Shown here piece by piece: positions 45,199 through 51,706 of a stretch of 51,706 nt of DNA (positions within the stretch are counted from its first letter, which is position 1; every line of letters starts with the position of its first letter). The DNA is from Deltaproteobacteria bacterium (GTDB lineage Bacteria; Myxococcota_A; Polyangia; Haliangiales; SHYZ01): NCBI GenBank assembly GCA_016210055.1, contig JACQUZ010000074.1, positions 1 through 51,706 of the forward strand, written 5' to 3'. The notes under the pieces were generated by a model. It did no database searches. It was given only the letters and a program-made list of their open reading frames with translations, and was not told the origin of the DNA. A program made the position numbers and the translations under genes.

Positions 45199-46941
45199 TC
45201 ACCCCGACGGGATCCGCTCGCCCACCACGCGCGCCAGCTCGCGGGCGTCGACGGGCTTGGTTAGATAGCCCGCCACGTGCAACTTGTGCGCAATGGTCGC
45301 GACGTCCTGCCTTGCAGAGAATACGACCACCGGGATGCGATCGCAGCCATCGAGGTCGCGGAGCCGCTCCACGAACTCGCCTCCGTCCATGACGGGCATG
45401 GAGAGATCCAGGAGAATGAGGTCGGGGCGCGACTCGCCCACTCGCTCCAAGGCCTGGGCCCCGTCGTGAGCTCGGAGCACGTCGTAACCTTGACGCTCGA
45501 GGAGGTCTCCGACCGCGTCGAGGATGAACTCGTCGTCGTCGACCACGAGGACCCGTGGCCGGAGCGCACGTTCTACGTGCGCCTGATTGTCGAGCGCCGG
45601 GAGCGCCACAAAGAACGTCGAGCCGCTCCCAAGCTCGCTTTGAACCCAGATTCGCCCGCGGTGGGACGAGGTTATTTCGCGACAGATGAATAGCCCTAGC
45701 CCAAGCCCCGTGCATCGGCGAGGGAGGTTGGTCCCACGAAAGAAGCGATCGAACAGCCGCACCTGCTCTTCGCGCGGGATCCCAATGCCCTGGTCGGAGA
45801 CCGAGAGAACCGCCTCGGCTCCTTGGGAGACGAGGGACACGCGGATGGTTCCTCCGTCGGGGCTATACTTCACCGCGTTGTCGAGGAGGTTGACAACCAC
45901 CTGCTCGAGGCGAGCCCGGTCCCCATTCACGTGGCACTCGAAGTCTCCCGCGTCGAGGACGACCTCATGACGGGACGAAGCCGCAAGGAACGTGCTCACG
46001 CTCTCACGCAAGAGCTGTGAAAGGGAAATCTTCTGCGGGACGATCTCCAGGCGAAAAGATGAGATCCGCGACGCGTCCAGGAGATCGTTCATGAGCTTGC
46101 CGAGCCGCTTGCTTTGTCGCTCTGCGGCCCGCAGCGCATCCACGGAACGCCCGGCTGAGCCGCCGGGGAATGCGCCATCCCGCGCCGACTCGAGCAGGAT
46201 CTGCAGGTACAGGTGGAGCGAGGTGAGCGGCGTCTTGAGCTCGTGCGCCACCACCGACAGGTACTCCTCTCGCTCGAACGCGGCCTCCTGGGCCTCGTAC
46301 GTGCGGCGCATGTTGTCAAGCGCCAGGGCGGCGCGTCTCACGTAGTCGCCCGCCAGGGCGACGGTCGCCAAGGTAAAACGCCGGCTTCCGGTACCCCAAA
46401 GGGTCATGGTCCCAAGGTTCTTTCCCCGAGCGACGAGCGGCATGACGAGGCTGGAGACGATCCCCAGGTCCCGCAACGTGGCGTGGTGCTCGGGATCCAT
46501 GGCGCTCGCCGAGAACCAGGACGACGAAGTCTCAGTACAAAGATCAGGGAGCGCACGGAGTGCGGGCGAAATGGCTCCGTTCTTTCCCGAGAAGGCCGGG
46601 CCGAAGCGGCGCCTGAGCTCGCGCAGGCTCGCCTCACGCTGCGGCTCCGCATGAGCCACTGACCATTCCCTGACGGTCCCATCCTTGTCAAACAGGTCGA
46701 CCAGGCAGATATCGGCAAGTAGTGGGACGGGAAGCCCCGCGGCTCGCGACAAGGCCGTCGGGCAGTCGGTGCAAGCGAGCAATATCGCGCTGGCGTTCGC
46801 GAGAAACGCGTTCCACTGGTCAGGCGGGATCGACGGGATCGCATCTTCCAGCCCTTCCCGGCCCTCGTGGATCTCGGTAGGTGTGGGCAGTCGCCAAAGC
46901 TCGCACTGTTCCCATCCAAGGATCCCTACGTGCTCGGTCAT
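45199..46941 (-). CDS. GAF-domain hybrid histidine kinase
   Basis: 580 residues from ATG 46941 with AAAGGA 8 nt upstream. A GAF-like sensor occupies residues 60-215, and the HisKA domain has His233 in VVAHELKTPLTSL. The ATPase domain shows the N box (NLLDNAVKYS), G1 (DQGIGIP) and G2 (GLGLGLFI). A receiver at 462-580 has Asp512 in LLDLSMPVMDG. There is no membrane segment, so it senses a cytoplasmic signal. It is divergent from the LuxR-type gene. Confidence 0.95.
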   Translation of the reverse strand: MTEHVGILGWEQCELWRLPTPTEIHEGREGLEDAIPSIPPDQWNAFLANASAILLACTDCPTALSRAAGLPVPLLADICLVDLFDKDGTVREWSVAHAEPQREASLRELRRRFGPAFSGKNGAISPALRALPDLCTETSSSWFSASAMDPEHHATLRDLGIVSSLVMPLVARGKNLGTMTLWGTGSRRFTLATVALAGDYVRRAALALDNMRRTYEAQEAAFEREEYLSVVAHELKTPLTSLHLYLQILLESARDGAFPGGSAGRSVDALRAAERQSKRLGKLMNDLLDASRISSFRLEIVPQKISLSQLLRESVSTFLAASSRHEVVLDAGDFECHVNGDRARLEQVVVNLLDNAVKYSPDGGTIRVSLVSQGAEAVLSVSDQGIGIPREEQVRLFDRFFRGTNLPRRCTGLGLGLFICREITSSHRGRIWVQSELGSGSTFFVALPALDNQAHVERALRPRVLVVDDDEFILDAVGDLLERQGYDVLRAHDGAQALERVGESRPDLILLDLSMPVMDGGEFVERLRDLDGCDRIPVVVFSARQDVATIAHKLHVAGYLTKPVDARELARVVGERIPSG

Positions 46942-47238
46942 CGCCGTTCCTTTCCGTGGGGGAGACCTAGTCCCGCCAGCTCTCTAGATCAACGGCCCCC
47001 GTGTGGGCCCATTCCAATAACACGCCGATGAGCCTGTAACAGCGACAAACCAGCCCTGTTTCGTCGTCTTCGAGGGAACAGGTCGATCCATGGGCCCACT
47101 TGATCTGCGCCGAGCAGCGAGCGCCTGCCTCTTGCCTAGCCATTCGACATTGGACCGCCGATTCGTTAACGTGGGCGCTCTGCGTCATTCCTGACCCAAG
47201 GACGAAGGTACAGGCTCCGACCGGAGGGAACGCCAATT
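46942..47238. promoter_or_regulatory. Divergent regulatory region, nested inverted repeats
   Basis: A 297-bp gap between the kinase and LuxR-type genes. GTGGGCCCAT (47003-47012) and ATGGGCCCAC (47090-47099) are a 10-bp inverted pair, each with palindromic TGGGCCCA. Between them CCTGTT (47055-47060) pairs with AACAGG (47077-47082). CTCCG/CGGAG (47215-47226) overlaps the LuxR-type gene's GGAGG site 10 nt before ATG 47239. Confidence 0.5.
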
Positions 47239-47652
47239 ATGAATCGAAGTCAGAGCTTGGCAGACGTTCTTCGACTGGTTTCCACGCTGGTTTCGATGAA
47301 CCTCGATATCGAGTCCGGCCTTGGCAACGATCCCAAGTTCGACCGTGACTTGGCCACTGCGGCGGCGGCCCTGCGGCGCGCGGTCGCACGCGGCGGGCGA
47401 AGGAGGACCGATCGGCTCTCGAGACCTGAAGACGGGCGAGCAGGAAGGCCTTCCCTGACTCCGAGAGAACGACAGGTCGTCAAGCTTCTCCTTCTGGGCT
47501 TTTCGTACAAGGAAATCGCCGTTGAGCTCCAAATCACGTTTTCGACCGCACAATCGAGGGTAAAAGGAATATACGGGAAGCTGGGCGTCCACTCGAAGAC
47601 GGAGCTCGCGAGCATCAGCGAATCCGCGACCGAATTCGCTCCAGGACGTTAG
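47239..47652 (+). CDS. LuxR-type HTH regulator
   Basis: 137 residues from ATG 47239. The C-terminal LuxR/FixJ-type helix-turn-helix is clear: LTPRERQVVKLLLLGFSYKEIA and FSTAQSRVKGIYGKLGVHSK. The N-terminal 70 residues do not form a REC domain. It may be a DNA-binding response protein that works with the divergent kinase. Its 3' end overlaps the convergent meaB gene by 38 bp, a long overlap. Confidence 0.88.
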   Translation: MNRSQSLADVLRLVSTLVSMNLDIESGLGNDPKFDRDLATAAAALRRAVARGGRRRTDRLSRPEDGRAGRPSLTPRERQVVKLLLLGFSYKEIAVELQITFSTAQSRVKGIYGKLGVHSKTELASISESATEFAPGR

Positions 47653-48616
47653 CTAGGACACGGTCGTACCACGTAGGATCGTCACCCTGCTCGGCATTCA
47701 CGTCCAGGAGGCGGTCGAGCTCAACGAGCCCAAACCTACCGTAGCGGTCGGCGATTTCCTTGCGGAGGAAATAGACCGCCCTGTCGTGGTGACGGGCAGC
47801 GGAGACCGGTTGGGAGACACTGGCCATGACGAATTCCGCAACGTCATCAATCCCCCGCCCCGTGATGGCGCTCGTCTGGAAAATCGGCAGCCGATGGGTT
47901 CCTTCGGAACCCACGCGAGCCCACTCCACGGCCCGCTCGAGCTCGTGAAGACTCCGGCGAGCGAGCGCGTCCTCGTCGCACTTGTGGATCACGAACGCGC
48001 TCGGGATCTCCATGATCCCGCACTTCATGAACTGCACGTGATCGCCCGCCAGAGGTTGCATGACGAGCACCGTGGTGTCGGCCAGTCGCCCGATCTCGAC
48101 CTCGCTCTGCCCAATCCCGACCGTTTCGACGAAGATGAGGTCGAACAGGTATTCCAAGACGCGCACCACGGAGAAGGTCCGCCGGCTGACGCCGCCGAGA
48201 TCCCCGGCGGCCGCTTGGGAGCGAAAGAAGATGCGCGGCTCCCCCACCGGAAAATGGGTTCGCATGCGATCCCCGAGGAGCGCACCGCCGGAGGAGACAC
48301 TTGACGGATCTACGGCGACGACGGCAATCCGCAGGCGAGGGTCGCGGTTGATGAGGCTCAGAGCGAGCTTCCCGAGCAGCGTCGACTTTCCGGCACCGGG
48401 AGAGCCCGTCATCCCGATGACCCGCGAAGGCCGCGGCTCCATGTCTTCAGCCCGCTGGGCATGAAGGTATCCGAGAATGTCGCCTTGCGCTGTCGAGTTG
48501 TCTGCCCGCTCGAACAGCGAGATGAGCTTGGCGATCGGGTATTTTTCGAGACGCACGGCGCGCTCCACGAGCTCGCGCAGGCGGTCGTCGACGATCGCCG
48601 GTGATCGGTCATGCAT
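47615..48616 (-). CDS. meaB: MeaB-family GTPase chaperone of acyl-CoA mutase
   Basis: 333 residues from ATG 48616 (overlap of 8 bp with the mutase stop; ATG 48634 also open). It is a G3E-family GTPase that protects B12-dependent mutases and helps load or repair cofactor. Walker A GSPGAGKST lies near residue 70, the Mg switch region VDPSSVSSGGALLGDR near 100, the VETVGIGQSE block near 155 and the NKxD-like IHKCDEDA near 206. Its position right after the mutase gene fits this role. Confidence 0.95.
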   Translation of the reverse strand: MHDRSPAIVDDRLRELVERAVRLEKYPIAKLISLFERADNSTAQGDILGYLHAQRAEDMEPRPSRVIGMTGSPGAGKSTLLGKLALSLINRDPRLRIAVVAVDPSSVSSGGALLGDRMRTHFPVGEPRIFFRSQAAAGDLGGVSRRTFSVVRVLEYLFDLIFVETVGIGQSEVEIGRLADTTVLVMQPLAGDHVQFMKCGIMEIPSAFVIHKCDEDALARRSLHELERAVEWARVGSEGTHRLPIFQTSAITGRGIDDVAEFVMASVSQPVSAARHHDRAVYFLRKEIADRYGRFGLVELDRLLDVNAEQGDDPTWYDRVLANVLERIRSRIR

Positions 48617-50669
48617 GGGTGGCGCGCGCCCCATCCGGCCTGACCCCCTCGATCACGTCGAGGATTCGATCCATGACCGCCATGAGGTCGTAGTCCTTGG
48701 GCGTGAAAACGTCCCGGATCCCGAGGCTGCGGAGGGGCTCCAAGTCGCTTTCCGGAATGATTCCTCCCATGACGACGGGAATCGCCTCGCGCGCTCCGCT
48801 CGCCAAGAGCTCGTCCATGACCTGACGGGCGATCTCCAGGTGGGAGCCCGACAAGACCGACAGGCCGATGACGGTAGCGTCCTCCTCGATCGCCGACTGC
48901 ACGATCTCCTCTGGGCGCATCCTGATGCCGCCGTAGATCACGTCAAACCCAGCGTGCCTAGCTGCGACCGCGACCATCTCGGACCCGTTCGAGTGCCCAT
49001 CGAGCCCGGGCTTGCCGATGACGATCCGTGGCCGCCTCTGGTTGCGCCTGGCCCACGACTCGACGCGCTCGCGCACGGCTTCCACGCGCTGCGTGTCCAG
49101 GCGAAGCTCCTGCCCCTCGACGCCAGTGGCGGGGCGGTACTCGCCGAGCACCTCCCTCAGGGCGTCTGCCCACTCACCGGTCGTCACCCGAGCACGCGCG
49201 CACTCGATCGAAATGGGCATGAGGTTTTGCTCTCCTCGCGCCGCCTCCCGGAGGCGCCTCAAGCAGGAGTCCACCTCGGCTTGGTTGCGTCGGCTCTTGG
49301 TGGCCTGAAGAAGCTCGAGGGTCCGCGCTACGGACTTCTCGTCGACCTTGAACATGCCGCCGTCCTCGCCAGCGAGGAGCGGGCTCGGGAGCCCTTCCTT
49401 CCAACGATTGCGACCCACGACAACCGTTTCGCCCGAATTGATCTTGGCCAGCCGCTCGGCCTGGCTTTGCACGAGCGCTGCCTTCATGGCGCCCGACTCA
49501 ATGGCCGAGATGGCCCCGCCCATCGCTAGGATTCGCTCGATTTCAACCCAAGCGGCGTCCTTGAGCTCCTTCACCTTGGACGCCACCACGGGCGAGCCGT
49601 CGAAGAGATCCGGATACTCGAGGAGGTCGGTCTCCCAGGCCAGGATCTGCTGGAGCCGCAGGGACCATTGCTGATCCCACGGCCTCGGCAAGCACAGCGC
49701 CTCGTTCCACGCAGGGAGCTGGAGCGCCCGGCAGCGCGCATTTCGAGACAATGTCACGCCGAGCGCCTCGAGGAGAATCCGCCACGCGTTGTTCTCGGGC
49801 TGCTCCTCGGTGAGGCCGAGGGAGTTGACCTGGACACCGTAGCGGAAGCGGCGGTACTTGGCATCTTGGACGCCGTAACGATCGCGGGTGATGTCATCCC
49901 ACATCTCCGCAAGCGCCCGCATCTTGCACATCTCTTGGACGAACCGGATTCCCGAGTTCACGAAGAACGAAATGCGGCCAACGCACCTCTCGAAGTCCGC
50001 CGCCGAAAAGCAGCCGCGCTGGCGGATGGCGTCCAGGACGGCGATGGCCGTGGCCAGTGCAAAGGCGAGCTCCTGGGTCGGCGTGGCGCCGGCTTCCTGC
50101 AGGTGGTAGCTGCAAATGTTCGAGGCGTTCCATTGCGGCACGTGGCTAAGGCAGTACTCGTACATGTCGACGATGAGCCGCATCGACTGCCTGGGCGGAA
50201 AGATGTACGTGCCGCGCGCGAGGTACTCCTTGATGATGTCGTTCTGGGTGGTGCCCGTGAGCTTGCCGGGATCGATTCCGCGCTGCTCCGCGAGGGCCAC
50301 GTAAAGCGCCAGGAGCCATGCGGCGGTCCCGTTGATGGTCATGGAGGTGTTGATCTGGTCGATGGGGATCTGATCGAACAGGATCTCGAAGTCGTCGATG
50401 GTGTTGATGGGCACGCCCACCTTCCCGACCTCTGGCCGCGCCACCGGGGAATCGGAGCTGTAACCGCACTGAGTCGGCAAGTCGAAGGCGATCGAGAGCC
50501 CCGTCTGCCCGCGGGACAAGTTTGCCCGATAGAGCTCGTTCGAAGCCCACGCGTTCGTGTGCCCGGCATAGGTGCGAAAAATCCAGGGCGCGTCCCTTGA
50601 AATCAACGTGCCTTTTTCGCAAGTGCGATGCGCCGGTCCCTTTTCAATGGATTCATTGCGGTCGCTCAT
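48609..50669 (-). CDS. meaA: Ethylmalonyl-CoA mutase type (MeaA) B12-dependent acyl-CoA mutase
   Basis: 686 residues from ATG 50669 with GGGAG upstream. A substrate-binding barrel (RTYAGHTNAWASNELYRANL, GLSIAFDLPTQCGYSSD) is followed by a C-terminal B12 domain with the base-off motif GLDGHSNG and GLSVLSGSH. These blocks, in particular FDLPTQCGYSSD and DGHSNG, fit MeaA/Ecm better than methylmalonyl-CoA mutase (FDLPTHRGYDSD, DGHDRG). So the likely reaction is ethylmalonyl-CoA to methylsuccinyl-CoA. The crotonyl-CoA carboxylase/reductase is not in the window. The gene follows the regulator by 23 bp and overlaps meaB. Confidence 0.88.
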   Translation of the reverse strand: MSDRNESIEKGPAHRTCEKGTLISRDAPWIFRTYAGHTNAWASNELYRANLSRGQTGLSIAFDLPTQCGYSSDSPVARPEVGKVGVPINTIDDFEILFDQIPIDQINTSMTINGTAAWLLALYVALAEQRGIDPGKLTGTTQNDIIKEYLARGTYIFPPRQSMRLIVDMYEYCLSHVPQWNASNICSYHLQEAGATPTQELAFALATAIAVLDAIRQRGCFSAADFERCVGRISFFVNSGIRFVQEMCKMRALAEMWDDITRDRYGVQDAKYRRFRYGVQVNSLGLTEEQPENNAWRILLEALGVTLSRNARCRALQLPAWNEALCLPRPWDQQWSLRLQQILAWETDLLEYPDLFDGSPVVASKVKELKDAAWVEIERILAMGGAISAIESGAMKAALVQSQAERLAKINSGETVVVGRNRWKEGLPSPLLAGEDGGMFKVDEKSVARTLELLQATKSRRNQAEVDSCLRRLREAARGEQNLMPISIECARARVTTGEWADALREVLGEYRPATGVEGQELRLDTQRVEAVRERVESWARRNQRRPRIVIGKPGLDGHSNGSEMVAVAARHAGFDVIYGGIRMRPEEIVQSAIEEDATVIGLSVLSGSHLEIARQVMDELLASGAREAIPVVMGGIIPESDLEPLRSLGIRDVFTPKDYDLMAVMDRILDVIEGVRPDGARATHA

Positions 50670-50692
50670 GTGGACTCCCATTTGATGCACCG

Positions 50693-51706
50693 TCACCGCT
50701 CTCCGCCCGTCAAGGGCGAGAAGAAATTGTCCTTCTTGGTGTACTCGTCCACGGCAAAGGCGAACTTGTAGCTCGGGGCAGCCCGCTGGTTGCAGTCGGT
50801 TCGCTCGCAGAACCGGCATGTGACCCCCACCGGGATTGCCACCCGCCTGAGATCGGGCGCAGGCATGTCCTGAGCATAGACGAGGTGTTTTGCCGCGTCG
50901 GCCGTGGTCCCAACCCCGATCGAATAGGTCGTGCCGCGCACCAGCGACCCCTGTTGCGGCGCCGCGATCACCTTGGCAAAACAGAAGAACGCATGGCCAT
51001 CCGGCATGACGCTGTATTGCCTCGTCACTACCGAGGGCGTCAGGAAAGCGACGTGGACGGCCCACTTGGGGCATGAGCCGGTCCCATAAGGGAAACGCAA
51101 CCCGCTCGCGCTGTACTTCTTCGAGATGTTGCCCGCTACGTCCACGCGCAAGAAATGAAACGGAATCCCCTGCCTGCGCTGATTCGAGAGGTTGCACAGC
51201 CTGTGGGCGCATGCCTCGTAGCTCATCTCAAAGGTGGAGGCGAGCTGCTCGACGTTGTATTGGGTCCTCTGCGCCTCGCGGAAGTAGTCCTCGTACGGGA
51301 GAAGCAGCGCCCCAGCGTAGTAGTTCGCGAGGTGGATCTTGATCAGCCGGCCAGTCTCCGCATGCCTTGGATGCGCCTCTTGCGTGAGTCGCTCGTGCAG
51401 CTTGTTCTCATCGAGCGTCAGGAGTCCTGCCGTGGCGGCGAGCTGGAACTTGAGCGCGTGCTCTGGGAGTGACCGAGAGACCTGGATCACCTGCTGGTCC
51501 CTATCGATCCGACGCACGACTGTCGACCCCTCTTCCGGCTCCCTCAGCTCCACCCGGAACCGAAACCGATCCTCGAGCACGCGGACGAGCTGGTCCGAAA
51601 TCACCCGCCTGCCCAGCTGAAAGTCCTTTCGGTTCCGCTCCGCCGCCTCCTCGAGCTCCAGAAAATGGTTCTTGTGCGCTTGCAGGAAGTCCGTCACCTC
51701 GTCGGA
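50693..51706 (-). CDS. PrpR/RamB-type regulator (ScfR family), partial
   Basis: The gene is cut by the right edge; the frame stays open to 51706 (GTG 51697 is internal), so the N-terminal HTH is missing from view. The visible 334 residues match the ImmA/IrrE-like and DUF2083 part of short-chain-acyl regulators such as PrpR and RamB: SLPEHALKFQLAATAG at the former metalloprotease site, then CPKWAVHVAF, and the C-terminal Cys cluster TCRFCERTDCNQRA (C-x2-C-x4-C). In mycobacteria these sense acyl-CoA and activate propionate or acetate genes. The mutase gene follows directly, so it probably regulates meaA-meaB. Confidence 0.85.
   Translation of the reverse strand, partial: SDEVTDFLQAHKNHFLELEEAAERNRKDFQLGRRVISDQLVRVLEDRFRFRVELREPEEGSTVVRRIDRDQQVIQVSRSLPEHALKFQLAATAGLLTLDENKLHERLTQEAHPRHAETGRLIKIHLANYYAGALLLPYEDYFREAQRTQYNVEQLASTFEMSYEACAHRLCNLSNQRRQGIPFHFLRVDVAGNISKKYSASGLRFPYGTGSCPKWAVHVAFLTPSVVTRQYSVMPDGHAFFCFAKVIAAPQQGSLVRGTTYSIGVGTTADAAKHLVYAQDMPAPDLRRVAIPVGVTCRFCERTDCNQRAAPSYKFAFAVDEYTKKDNFFSPLTGGER

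Overview
The window is a GC-rich, densely packed bacterial chromosome segment that looks like a member of the Myxococcota or a close deltaproteobacterial relative. This is an inference from style, not from a marker gene. The signs are many lipoproteins with Asp-Ala-Gly rich tails, a Ser/Thr kinase with an N-terminal zinc ribbon and C-terminal PEGA-like region, PEGA/TPR proteins, PilZ-like proteins, a 1120-residue response regulator with DUF4388, J-like and TPR parts, and a hybrid histidine kinase. I see no rRNA, tRNA, insertion sequence, prophage or CRISPR array.

Layout. 1-548: no convincing gene. 549-6017: a hydrolase lipoprotein, then a translationally coupled run of PilZ-like protein, propionyl/acyl-CoA carboxylase beta subunit (pccB) and TPR lipoprotein, then another lipoprotein. 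6063-8161: two peptide ABC-transporter ATPases. 8203-11565: the giant response regulator. 11709-14460: thiolase, an isopropylmalate/homocitrate-synthase-like enzyme and a small unknown protein. 14511-17098 (minus): an outer-membrane protein, an ECF sigma factor, its zinc anti-sigma factor and a lipoprotein. 17141-25250: a DNA-maintenance neighbourhood with radC, a divergent clpX paralog, recD2 and a tandem WYL regulator pair resembling PafB/PafC. An array of three 17-bp inverted repeats lies between clpX and radC.

25256-35294 holds a TonB-like anchored protein, a PilZ-like protein, a GT-C type glycosyltransferase, queC, a methyltransferase-MazG pair and a PEGA-TPR/kinase pair. 36358-37892 encodes a copper-amine-oxidase homolog split over two genes that appears to have lost its cofactor tyrosine. 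37901-40937 (minus) has a SEC-C protein and a coupled GtrA, GT2, radical-SAM operon. 41142-44042 has a 3-oxoadipyl-CoA-type thiolase and treZ. 44571-47652 holds a response regulator, a hybrid histidine kinase and a LuxR-type regulator. 47615 to the right edge (minus) is a PrpR/RamB-type regulator (cut by the edge), meaA-type ethylmalonyl-CoA mutase and its GTPase chaperone meaB.

Two themes join the genes. One is acyl-CoA carbon metabolism: pccB, two thiolases, and meaA/meaB with an acyl-CoA-type regulator. The other is stress and DNA repair: radC, recD2, the ClpX paralog and the WYL pair. A window-wide pattern is that many first genes of operons carry a -10-like hexamer only 5 to 8 nt before the start codon, which suggests leaderless mRNAs. 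Motifs and alignments were read by eye; no database search was run.
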